A stretch of DNA of 64,000 nt, from assembly GCA_000310025.1 (NCBI GenBank), contig FN648885.1, positions 612,998 to 676,997 on the forward strand. The letters run 5' to 3'. Positions 52,531 to 62,549 of the stretch are shown in pieces. Positions within the stretch are counted from its first letter, which is position 1. The number at the start of each line of letters is the position of its first letter. Origin of the DNA: Ectocarpus siliculosus (lineage: Eukaryota > Sar > Phaeophyceae > Ectocarpales > Ectocarpaceae). The translations under genes were made by a program, and so were the position numbers. The notes under the pieces are model-generated. The model was not told the DNA's origin. It saw only the letters and a list, made by a program, of their open reading frames with translations, and did not search any database.

Positions 52531-53773
52531 ATGAGGAGGTTCTGTTGGGAGATCAACGATTTCGGAGGACAGCATCATCTTGGTTAGGTAGATTACTGTA
52601 GTTCGATTTGGATAGATGGGAGAGAAAGGTATGTTGCGCCTGACTCTGCCTATTTTTTTAGAAGGGTGATCCCCCTTCTGCCGTGCGTGGGCCTGCGTCC
52701 TCTCTTCACTCAGTAGAAGCACTACCTGAAATGTCGTGCTCGGGCATGAAACGGGCGGCCGTGTGCAGGTGGCCCGTGCTCCCACGTTCGTTGCAGCGAA
52801 AAACGCGCTATACCAGGATCGGGCTTCGCCCATTTTCTACGGGTGCGTGCCTGCTGCTCTCGCGGGTGTTTCCATGCTTGTAGCTCACCGTCCAGGCGGG
52901 GCGTTCGTGGTCCGCCACAAGGGTATGGCGGCAGCAAATTGGGCAGCCTGTCGACTTTCCTCTGATTTACGGCCGTTCCATGCAGCAAGAATACGGCACA
53001 GACCTGAGCAACGAAAACCGGCGTCGCTACAACTGCTTTTTCCTCAGGGTATTGCATATGTTTTGAGGGTTGGGCCCCAGCGAAGGAACCTCCGTTGCTT
53101 CTGAAGAACCAATGTTTGCAACGTTTATGTTTTACTCTCAACTGAATCAGTCCCATCCTCAAGGGGTTGCCCTTGAACTCTCTCCTTTGCTCGCGACCAC
53201 TGGGCTCGTGGACGCCAAGTTGCCGATCAGATCACCCGTGGTCTGTGTGAATTGTACATGTATTTTTTTCCCGCGGTACTCATCTCTGGCCAGGCTGAAC
53301 TTTTAGCCGCGTTGTGCCGACATACCGAGAGAGGACGTTGCTCTCCCCTTGGCTGGACCCTCTCTACCCTGTATAAAAGTCCCCTAAAAGGCCAAACATA
53401 TGCGTCAATAGTAGAGGTGTGCTTCCGAACACGGGATATTTCCTCTCTTTGTATCTAGATCTCCCCTGGACCTGAGTTTACGGGCAGCTCATATTCCATT
53501 GGGCAGTGAATGGTGGTATATATGCCTGGTCGGCGAATCGATTCCCAACCCCAATGACCTGAAGTCGCTTTTCCCCAACATGATGACAAGGCCTTATTGC
53601 GAAGTCACTTGCTGCTGCTCGTTTTGGTTGTTGGCTGCTGTTGCAGAGAAATTCAATTCAGCATCAGGAGCGTGGGCATCGCGTGTTTTGGACCACCCGC
53701 CTCCCCTGCACTTACCTCGTTGCTGGATTCATCGTTTTTCTCTGCTTTCACACCAGCAGGATTTGTATATCTC

Positions 53774-54783
53774 ATGTCGGCACGGATGTCCGGGGTGGTC
53801 ACTAACCAGCCGCAAGAGGTAGGCTTGGGATTTCCTGCGTTCTTCGCCATCGGCATGAGACTCCACCGTGGATACCACGATGGACGCAAAGTGATAGAAG
53901 TAGAAGTAGAAAGACGTCTGAGATCTCACTGCTAATGTCTTGTTACAGGCTGTTTCTGGTAGACCTAAATGCACGTATTTAGGCACCTATGGCTGAGCAA
54001 ACACTAACAACTGCCTTTTGCGTCAGGACTCCTCAGTTTCCACCCAACCATGCGTCCAGGTATGTGTATTGTATCAAACGTGCCTTGTTCAATTCTGTGT
54101 CCCGGTGTTCACTCCTGAGCATGTTTTTTCCTCCCGAATATGATTCAGTCGCTTTCCGTTTACGTTCCACAATTGAACGTAGGCCACGCGCAGAAACTTG
54201 CTTTCAAGGGAGGTACTCATACGCTGCTGCTTTCGCTTCGTTTCGGCCATGCTTTATGATACAGCTTCTTGGTTACCCACCACCTCCGGGGGCTCCGTCC
54301 AAAGATAGCCCACCTCCCCCAGGGGCTCCGCCGGGTGGAGAGTGGGAGGGGGAACGCCACTGTGGGAAGCACACGTGGATCATTGGAGTGTGCCTCCACT
54401 GTTGGTGTATTGCTTGCTGCCCCGTTGACACCAGGATGGTGAGTGCGTCAATGTACATGTCTCGAAAAAAAGCATGGCCCATGGAAGCACCTAGTACAGT
54501 GTTTCATTGCTAGTTTGGATAAAGTGGAATGTCCGACGTGCTGACGAAAAGTAGTTCGAGAAGAGGCCAAGCTTGCTTTAGGCATGACCATCACACAAAT
54601 TTGGAATGTGTACTTGAATTATACACCGAAGATTGTTGTACATCACCGCTCACTCCCATACAACATTTTCGCCCAACTTTTGCTCTTCTCACGCCGCAGG
54701 TTTATTATGCCGAAGGGAAAAAGTACGGCAGAACCGGGGTAGTGAAGTTTGATGCCGGGGTCTATGACTCCGACGATGACTGA
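53774..54783 (+). CDS. Small Pro-rich, Cys-rich membrane protein (BRI3-like layout)
   Basis: Three exons, 53774-53818, 54265-54438, 54700-54783, all phase 0 with good borders (GAG|GTAGGC, GATACAG|CTT, ATG|GTGAGT, CGCAG|GTT). The predicted protein is 100 residues. It starts MSARMSGVVTNQPQE, then carries two PPPPGAP repeats followed by PPGGEWE, then a short hydrophobic, Cys-rich segment KHTWIIGVCLHCWCIACCPV, then VYYAEGKKYGRTGVV and an acidic YDSDDD end. This order (PPGAPPGG, C-rich membrane stretch, short basic then acidic tail) resembles small BRI3/brain-protein-I3-type and Cys-rich transmembrane proteins, which sit in endomembranes. Direct homology is inference. Function unknown. The ATG is chosen because the frame fits and the N-terminal exon is short; an upstream leader is possible. 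Confidence 0.65.
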
Positions 54784-55825
54784 ACAGTGACTGCCTTTGT
54801 CCGTACGGATACGCTGCTCGGTCAGATACGCTCTTGGTGTAACATGGTGGCTTTTTTGTTCTGTGTGTCTGTTTGCATGTGGCAACCGTTGTCGGCCCGG
54901 GCGGAAGTGGCTGCGGCGGTGGTATCTCTCGAAGCTACCGAACGCACGGCGCTTGTGTCTCAGCTTTGTTTGACGTGCATGTATCAGTAAGAGGGGATCA
55001 ACGTTTGCTGTTCAATTTCGATGTAACGGCCATGGAGTACATGAAATCGATATTCCAAGTGGACCCTGGCCTCTTCAGGACATGCCGGCTGGGTTTTGTG
55101 ACATGGTTGTTTTTCATGTGTTTTTCCCTCGGAGGTGCCTCAGCAGCATGGTCCTTGCTGCCGTACCAAAGGGCGACCGATGTTTGGGCATCGTACTCTG
55201 TCAAAGATAATCGTACGTTGACTGCGGATGATGTGCACGGAGCACGGGGCGGGCGTGTTTGTAGCGATTCGTGTTGGTCGGCGCTTGAACCAACATCGCC
55301 AAACTTACATACATGTGCTGTGATGTCCGTTGCCGGCATAAGCTACACACACAGAAGTGGAATCAAGCACACACACACATTAAGACTGGCGTCTTTTCGT
55401 TGGTCAGCCGGTTAGCGCGGTCGATGCTAATAATAAAGACACCCACACATTTGCGTGGAAACATTTGGATTGCAATATGTTATCAGGAAATCTACGGATC
55501 GGAGTTGTTCTTGGAGGAAGCGTAGAAACAGGCAGGGATATATTAGCCGCACATCACACAGGCGCTCCACTCCGCGGGTTATTTCTTTTGGGAGAACCGA
55601 GATTGTTCACCGCGCAGCAAATTTATACCTCAACCAAAACTCTTGTTCGGAGGTCTAAACCATGCGAGTCTTGTTGTAGAGCCCCGTGTCACCAGCAGCC
55701 GCCCCACTGCCCACCTCGCCCGCAAGCGGAAGCTTCGTTGGTACTTCCTGAGTACGTCTAGTGCCAATGCGTTCCACCATCATCTCAGTTTCAAAACAAC
55801 GCAGTTTCTCATATGGCATTAGTCA

Positions 55826-56181
55826 TCCTGTTACCCGAAAATAATCGAGAACTATGCACGTCGCGTACCTGACGGTACCTACACGCCATGGACCTCTCGC
55901 GACGCGCCGAGTCGAGTTGGGCCCGCTCGGCATACGTCTGCTTTCCGTCCAACGGGCTGGTTGGTCAAAGTATGAAGTCTTTCCATCGTGTGCGCACAAT
56001 GAATTTCACTTTTCTGCGAGGAAATTCAAAAATGTTTTTGACCAACCAGCCGGTTGGATGGAAAGCAGACGTATGTCGAGCGGGCCCAACTCGGCTCTGC
56101 GCGTCGCGAGAGGTCCACGGCGTGTAGGTACCGCCAGGTACGCGACGCGCAGGGTTGTCGATTAATTACGGGTAAAAGGAC
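55826..56181. mobile_element. ~350-bp foldback MITE
   Basis: Arms of ~120 bp pair closely: CGTCGCGTACCTGACGGTAC and CACGCCATGGACCTCTCGCG on the left, GTACCGCCAGGTACGCGACG on the right. The ends are TTACCCG/CGGGTAA within TCCT..AGGA. The loop (about 55966-56030) carries AAGTCTTTCCATCGTGTGCG and AATTTCACTTTTCTGCGAGG. No coding function. Confidence 0.8.
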
Positions 56182-56217
56182 AAAGAAACACGGATGATGA
56201 TAATGCCATGCCATGTG

Positions 56218-56305
56218 TAATATTGTGAGCAAATAAATGCTTTTCCTCGCAGAAAAAAAGTGAAATTCAATGTCCGCACACGATGTAAAGACTTCATTCA
56301 TACTG
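56218..56305. repeat. Inverted second copy of the MITE loop sequence
   Basis: Reverse complement reads AGTCTTTACATCGTGTGCGG then AATTTCAC..TTTCTGCGAGG, matching the loop of the neighbouring foldback (55966-56025) in opposite orientation. It suggests a larger or nested element. Confidence 0.65.
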
Positions 56306-56610
56306 ACAGCAGCAGGCTATTGTTTCTTGCGCAAAGCGGTGTAAAATGTCTATTTAGCATCTTTTATCTAAAGTGGTAGACTCTTTCAATAGGTACGTGA
56401 TATTCTGTCTCTGACTCTTTTCTATGATAGAGATGGACTCGTTGTGTCACATTAATAAGAAAAAAAAAAAAATAGTCTACAAGTCGGTCGGGGTATTTAT
56501 TGAACGAAGATCATCCGCAAAATTCGCTCACACACTTTCATTTCCCTTTTCCCTAACCCTTTCGCACACGCAGCAGGAGTGACGAGCGAAGGCGATCTCG
56601 AAAGGAGCCC

Positions 56611-57325
56611 ATGGCACTTTCACGATGCAGCCTCGCCACCCTCTCGTTACTGGCGAGTGCTTTGCTGCCAGCGGAAGCGCTGACGGTAGAGGCTGGCACG
56701 ATTGTCGGCGTGTCGGTCGATGCGCCTGTGTTCGACACGCGCTCTAGCGCACCCTACGGCTGCCCGCCCGTCGGTTGTCTGGGTGAGAACACCAGGGTGA
56801 GTGCCAGCTGGGAGTCTAAGCGCGCAAGGCATCTGCTGTTTGGATGCGTTTCCCTCCGCCCGATGTTTTACAGTAGACTACAGCTGTGGTATGTATTCAG
56901 CCATCCCCGTGCTAGAACCCGCCAGTCTCTACTGTAGAACCAACCCACTTTCAGCCTCTCGTCGCGTTGTCTTATTGGTTCCTCAGGAGCACGAGCAGCG
57001 CACACTGGTGTGCTTTTATCGGTGGCACCAGTGTGTTCACTGGACATAGAGTCTTTTCAGAGTCACACACGGGCACATACCCCTACACCTTGTTGCCAAT
57101 GTATGCTATGGATACGGTTGGCTGTAGAGGCCGGGCCCAGCCTGATGAAACTGTTCATATTCGACCAACTTGACGCTGATCATGCATGCACCATATATAT
57201 ACAGGACGGCAGCACGAGCAGTGAATCGCGCTGGTCTTGCGAGCCTTCGCTCGACCCCTCCGGCTCTGGCTGCGGCATCACCTACACGCTGGGAGAAGAG
57301 CAGTACATCGAAGAACTCCAGATAG
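56611..57325 (+). CDS. Secreted protein with discoidin-like module (5' part)
   Basis: Exon 1 is 56611-56796, 62 residues. It opens with a clear signal peptide (MALSRCSLATLSLLASALLP, likely cut after AEA) and then DAPVFDTRSSAPYGCPPVGC. The donor is AGG|GTGAGT. Exon 2 is 57205-57325 after TATACAG; it encodes GSTSSESRWSCEPSLDPSGS, then CGITYTLGEEQYIEELQI, and stops in phase 1 at AG|GTGAGG. The W-x-C, ITYTLG and I-x-x-L-x-I pattern fits the start of an F5/8-type C (discoidin-like) carbohydrate-binding fold: dissimilar loop, strand YTLG, then EELQI. Such modules occur in brown algal cell-wall proteins. Further exons must exist but were not found; the following 3 kb is filled with mobile elements, so the gene may be cut off or have a very long intron. 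Confidence 0.6.
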
Positions 57326-57565
57326 GTGAGGTTCCAGATTCCAACCTAATATCTGCACCGGCTGCAGCGCCGTCGGTATTATCGTTTTCGTTTGGGCTCG
57401 CAAAAGCGGGGTAATTGAAAGAATGTGTACAGACAGGGTAGATAGACCATGCAGTACCCCAAGTACCCCGTACAGAGCGTGAGGGTAGAGCGGGTAGATT
57501 CGGTTCCGCAACATCCGCCTGCGTCCTAATGAGGGCCACTCGTGTTGCCGACTATAAAAAAAATG

Positions 57566-58210
57566 CAGGGATGTTGACGGTGTGGAACCGCACCGCGGTG
57601 CGGATTCTTGTTTCTTGACACGGTCACGCTGTGCGGTGCGGCGCGGTTTTTTTCATCTCGATATTTGACAGGACAGCGGCTACATTCCTCACTTGCTTCT
57701 ACTACTGTCGTTGGAATATGCCAGAAAAAATTGGGGAAAAAATCTGGCAGCACCACTAGGTGGCTGATGCTCGCCATTGGCTACAACCAGATGGCGGTGT
57801 GTCTGTGTGGTGTGGGGACACGGTGTTGCCTTTGTGCTGGTTTAATAGAAAAAATAAACGATGTTCCTGGTGTGTGTCCGCACGACACAACCGTGCCTTA
57901 GCTGCGGTGTTTACCGCGGTTTACTGCGGTTTTGGCTACGGGGTAGGAAAAACCGCACCGTGATAAAACCGCAACTACGGTTTTTTGTGAATCCTTACGG
58001 TGCGGTGCGGTGCGGTGCGGTGCGGTTTTGTCGTTCCACGGTGCGGTGCGGCGCGGTTTTGTGCACCTCGATATTTCACGGTGCGGTGCGTTGCGGTGCG
58101 TTGCGGTGCGTTGCGGTGCGTTTTTATTTCATCTCGAAATGCGACGGTGCGGTACGGTGCGGTTTAACCGCACCGCACCGTCGAGAAAAAACGCACCGTG
58201 AACATCCCTG
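57566..58210. mobile_element. Nonautonomous hAT-type element (MITE) with 8-bp target duplication
   Basis: The left end is CAGGGATGTTGACGGTG and the right end (reverse complement) CAGGGATGTTCACGGTG. Both are flanked by the identical 8-mer AAAAAATG (57558-57565 and 58211-58218). CAGGGATG-type termini with an 8-bp duplication are the hallmark of the hAT superfamily. The 645-bp interior is made of GGTGC/GCGGT units on both strands and has no transposase. The perfect duplication implies a fairly recent insertion, downstream of or inside the secreted-protein gene. Confidence 0.88.
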
Positions 58211-58973
58211 AAAAAATGCCATCTAGTCTACATACTTCTTTGTTTTTTTTTATGCACACGTTACAAATCGTGTGGAATCACATCCGGAACCAGTCTGCGA
58301 GGGACTCTTAGATTTTCTGCTACAACTCTCGCCGTAGTGCTGATCCACATCATGCACATCACCTACGCGTCGCCCACATGCAAAGACACACACACACCAA
58401 TTTTGGTTTGGTTCACCCTCTTTCTCAGGCCAGCGCCGTTTCGGTCCATTGCGTGCTTCCATGGCTTGGATTTTGATGATTTTATTGGAGGTAGACGCAT
58501 GATCGCTCTGGAGGCCTCTCTGCTGACTACTGGAGTTTAGACTTGAAATTGGGGCGACTTTCGCAGGCCAACTGCGGTCGCTGCAGTGAGTGGTGATCCC
58601 AAACCTTGTACATCATGGATGTATTCGTTCCATGGCCTTCTATCTCTACTATGGCCAAGCATCGGCCAAATTGGGGAACCGTAGCGTTCAGGCCACCCTG
58701 GGTGAAAGTTGCTTCCCAAGAGCTGAACAGGTTGCGCGCAGCAGCAGAAAGCTGGTTCAATTCAGATGTGGTCGTGAGGCATTTCTAGCGTCCAAGCAAA
58801 TCAAAGGGTAAACACAGCTTTATTTCCGATGTAGGGTATGACATACTTGCCCGTGTACTTTGGCGGCACGTCGAGGTCTGTGTGAGGAGCACGAGGTGGC
58901 GAAAGAACTGGGCTCAGCCATGCTCAAGCTGGGGAGGGGATGAAACCAAATGGATGACCCCGCTGAACCGGGG

Positions 58974-59482
58974 TCTCCCACACTTTATGTAACTTTCCCA
59001 AACGACTCATGGGACTTCCATGGGTCATCCATGGGTCACCCACGGGCCTCCAATGGGCACCCCGTTAGGCCCATGGGCAACCCATGGGAAGCCCATGAGC
59101 GGCCAATGAGAGCCCTTCAACCGAACCAGTGTACTCGTAAAAGAGAGAATATCTGCTTTGGAACGGGCACTATAACGCTAATACCTAACGCTAACCCAAC
59201 CCCTAACCCCAAGCCCACACGATACGTGCTAGGTTGGCGCTGGTGGCTAAAGTTCTAGGTTGATATGCCGGTGGCGGAGCTCTAGGTTGAAGTGCCCACG
59301 GTGGGCACTTGATGGGCCGCCTGTGGGCCGTTCATGGGCATGCCCATGGGTCACCCATGGGCGGCCCATGGGCGGCCCATGGGTGGCCCATGGGCAGCCC
59401 ATGATGAGCCCTGAAGAGCCCATGAATGACCCATGGGAGTCCCATGGGCGGTTTAGCAAAACTGTCAGTAGTGTGGGAAATT
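58974..59482. mobile_element. CCATGGG-rich inverted-repeat element
   Basis: The ends are TCTCCCACACTTT on the left and, inverted, AGTAGTGTGGGAAA on the right. A 12-bp direct repeat GCTGAACCGGGG flanks it (58962-58973 and 59483-59494), a candidate target duplication. The interior is dominated by self-complementary CCCATGGG words in two clusters (59020-59100 and 59330-59450), so it can fold back. A degenerate CTAACCC stretch lies at 59175-59212. Related single ends at 51320 and 62508. Confidence 0.7.
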
Positions 59483-59775
59483 GCTGAACCGGGGGCGTGA
59501 ATTTTTGTCCGTGCTTGTTTTCAATTTCCTCAAGGGCGGCAACACGTGTGGGGTGCCCCCTGTCAGACAAGTTTTCCGTACAGGACCCAAAAATCACAAT
59601 CGATTGTGTCACTGATTTAACACCAGCAGTATAATCGGGCACCCCGCCCCCCCCTCCGCGCGAGATGCATCGAAGCTAAAATGACAGTAGTACCGTGTGT
59701 ATGATGTCGGAGAGGAGAGGTTGCCGAGAAAAGCCTCGCAGGCGAAGTAGGCAAACAAGATAATGGGTAGATAGA

Positions 59776-60407
59776 TGACGAAAAAAGAAGTTCGAAGTCG
59801 AACAATATTGGAAACGGTAGGCATGGAGGGGTTCAAGAAAAACGCATGCGTTGCTTTTGCCGAGAGAGAAGAACATAATCTAACCAAAGACACCAAGGAT
59901 AAGGAGGGGGTAGATGTGTGCGGAATGTTGAAAGAAGGGATAGGGTTCAAGGATTACCTACTACATGAGAACCAATTGCTGCAGGGACAAAGCTGAAGGT
60001 CAAATTTAGGACTGGGGACAAGGTCTTCGAGAACGTAGACGAAGATTTCGGAAGGTAAACGATGACGACAACTTAACATAAATGTGAATGCGACTCCGAG
60101 TGCGAAGGCCGAGTTGATTTAGTTGCGGAATGTCCGTTGTACGACAAGTAGAGAGAAATGTACATGACTGAGCTGGGAAAAGTAGAAGGACGATACAGAG
60201 ACGTAATTGAGGCATGGAATAACCTGGAGAAGACGGTAGCTGTACTGGGGCAGAGGAAGTGGGTTGAAGAGGCGGGAAGTGATACCGAAAGGATAGACGG
60301 GTTCGGAAAACATTTTTGGGGCACCTTTGGCAAAGTAGGAAGGAACGATTGGCCATCGGTGATCGGTCCTGTGGGAACAGTGCTCCGTCCCCTCGAGTAC
60401 GCGTAGT
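59776..60407 (+). mobile_element. 3' tail of a LINE (non-LTR) reverse-transcriptase ORF, degenerate
   Basis: Plus-strand peptides in successive open pieces include FKKNACVAFAEREEHNLTKD, KVKFRTGDKVFENVDEDFGR and CECDSECEGRVDLVAECPLY, followed by a charged helical tail ending GPVGTVLRPLEYA. C-x-C-x(3)-C..C-PLY with a following Arg resembles the C-terminal zinc-binding motif of LINE ORF2 (usually C-x(2)-C..H..C). Stops interrupt the frame (after the GQS at ~59996, after DFGR at ~60059 and after PLYDK at ~60150), so the copy is dead. No reverse-transcriptase core is in the window: a 5'-truncated insertion. Confidence 0.5.
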
Positions 60408-61812
60408 CAATGGTCTAACCGCTAAGGCACGCAAAACATGAGAACGCCCCCCCCCCTCCCCCCCCCTCCGTGCGTACAGTCGACATTTCACGCGGTGCCC
60501 CCACCACTCCCGCCCCGATGTGAAAGTAACTGCTGATGTTGGGGTCACCCCCCACCATCCTGCATGCTTGTCTTGCAGCTGCCGTGCTTTGGGGCTCCGT
60601 TCTTGTCTGTAGGCGCATTGGTACACCACAAAGGCGGGTTGTTGTTCTTAATACCTCGCGGGGCCGATCACCTGTTCTTTAATGGACATGTTTTTAAATT
60701 TTGGATTCTCTGAGGGTCACGTTCTTAACTGCTAAGTTCTTAAGTGGTGGCGCGTTCTGTATCGAACTGGTAAATACGTTTGTTGTTTTATGTTGCTCAT
60801 GAATCTGGAGTTCTTATTATTTCAAGGCTACCCTTTTCTGGAGCTAGGGCGCTTACCTCCCGGGGGCGACGCAAGAACACACAGCCAATGTCATTGCGGT
60901 CCCATCGTTACATCTCAACGTCACGATGGTAGTGAGTGCCGATATTTCGTACAGCCTGCAGAATTTGACTGGAATTTGCATCATTTACTGGGTATTTTTC
61001 TTTATCCCCGTCACTTTTCGCGTGCGCGTGAGTGCGTGCTTTAAGACTAGTGACGTCTTCCTGCAGGTCCTACTGCTGCAACCCGCTGCGTTTGATCACT
61101 CACTCTTACGCATTCGTGTTGCCCATGGTCTGTCGGACTTGTGTGCGTTGCGCAGGAACGAAAACAAAGTCTTCCTGTTTTATGCAACACGGGTTTTCTT
61201 GTATTTCTCGCGAATACTTTCTTCGCGTGGAACATGTCCCCGGGGTATAGAACCAGTTTTTTCAACTTTGGACGTCAAGTACACGCGCCACGGGGGACTG
61301 TCGGTCCTCGGGCGTTCATAGCAATGTACCGACGACACCCCTGGGTGACCCTGAGAAGGAAGCGTGAGAAAAGAATCGCTTCCGCCAGGGATATATATAT
61401 ATCCGGAAGCACAAAAGCAGGCGAAGTGATACATCTACATGCAAGCTTCCCCTCCGGGACGTGGTCTCCCGGGAGTACATCCAGGGGGGTGATGCCAAGA
61501 GCTCAGTTCATAGTTTAATGTGTGCTGAAGTCCTTTGTCTGTGATTGAAAGGGCATTGTTGGACGCACACGTTATAACACGTTGCCGAAGAGTTTCAAAC
61601 GAGAAACTTCCTTGGTCGTTGGTTGCCACCATAAATGATGGTTCCTCCCCCAAAACGAGTTCAACGATGTTGACACCCTATTAGTGTATTAGGTCCACGG
61701 GCCTTCTCTGGGTACCTGCCGCACACGATACCTAGCGGGCAACTGCAAGTTTACTTCTCTGCAGCTACAAACACCTGAGCGCGGGACAGCACCTTAACCA
61801 TTACCCAAACGT

Positions 61813-62250
61813 TCAGAGTATACGATCCAAGGGCGCGAGAGGGAATCGCTCCTCTGTGCGCACGACGTCACCGAGGTTAGTGCTCCTAATGTCAAAGGTC
61901 GCGGAAACGGACATGCTCTGACCGTCCGGGGTGCCAGCACTGGGGAAGTGGCTCGCTGCTGCGCTCCTGGTGGACTTGAAGGCACTGGCGGGTTGCTGGT
62001 TCGCGTCGTGGCGACTTTGATGTCGGCAAGGACGTCCTTCACCTCTAGGCGGACACGACATACCAGGGTTCGATGGTCCAGGCCGCGACCATCTGAGTTC
62101 CGGTATCCCTTCGACGGCGTGGGTTCCAGGGCAAGAACACGAACCATGAGAACAGTGTTGATGTTTGAAGCAAGAACTGCAGTGGCACCTACACACCCCT
62201 CTCTCAGTCGATCTTCGGACTCTTTTCCAAGGCACGCACACAGCACACAG
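61813..62250 (-). CDS. Possible terminal exons of an unidentified minus-strand gene
   Basis: Two minus-strand stretches look coding in different frames. At about 62170-62045 is VLASNINTVLMVRVLALEPT then GRGLDHRTLVCRVRLE, ending at a donor-like GAG|GTGAAG. At about 61938-61813 is GTPDGQSMSVSATFDIRSTN then VVRTEERFPLAPLDRIL with a stop, preceded by an acceptor-like CCCCAG. The pair could be the last two exons of a gene that starts to the right. Phase was not verified and no domain is recognised. Confidence 0.3.
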   Translation of the reverse strand: MCAVCVPWKRVRRSTERGVCRCHCSSCFKHQHCSHGSCSCPGTHAVEGIPELRWSRPGPSNPGMSCPPRGEGRPCRHQSRHDANQQPASAFKSTRSAAASHFPSAGTPDGQSMSVSATFDIRSTNLGDVVRTEERFPLAPLDRIL

Positions 62251-62507
62251 CGCGAGTACGCAGAACAGGAGAGTGGCGCACGTCTTCAACAGCGGATGGG
62301 GGGGGGGTTGTCCGTAATAAACCGGCCGCGCCAGATTCCAGATTTGGCTGATGCGGGTGGACGAAAAACAATTGATCGATGGGTAGCAGGCAGTTACGTC
62401 TGCTTTTGATATCCACAACAACGACACACGGCCACCTCACGTACAAAGCACTAAGGGGTTGTTGGCAATCGCTTAGGGTGAGCAGTACAGGGTTGTGAAC
62501 CCTAAAA

Positions 62508-62543
62508 GGCGGTTTAGCAAAACCGCAGAAAGTGTGGGAGACC
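62508..62543. repeat. Solo copy of the GGCGGTTT..GTGTGGGAGA element end
   Basis: Reads AGGCGGTTTAGCAAAACCGC then AGAAAGTGTGGGAGACCC; matches the right end of the element at 58974-59482 without a visible partner end nearby. Confidence 0.7.
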
Positions 62544-62549
62544 CGCTTG

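Noticed and set aside
51972-52556. 194-codon minus-strand open frame over the 52-kb inverted duplication
   Set aside because: It runs through both arms of the hairpin; in the flanking repeat, the codon pattern favours the plus strand.
59175-59212. CTAACCC-like stretch, possible interstitial telomere repeat
   Set aside because: Only a few degenerate units, inside the CCATGGG element.
60400-60450. A-box-like GCCTTAGCGGTTAGACC on the minus strand, possible tRNA or SINE head
   Set aside because: No B box at the right distance and no cloverleaf.
60006-60629. 207-codon minus-strand open frame
   Set aside because: Antisense to the LINE tail; low-complexity composition and no motif.
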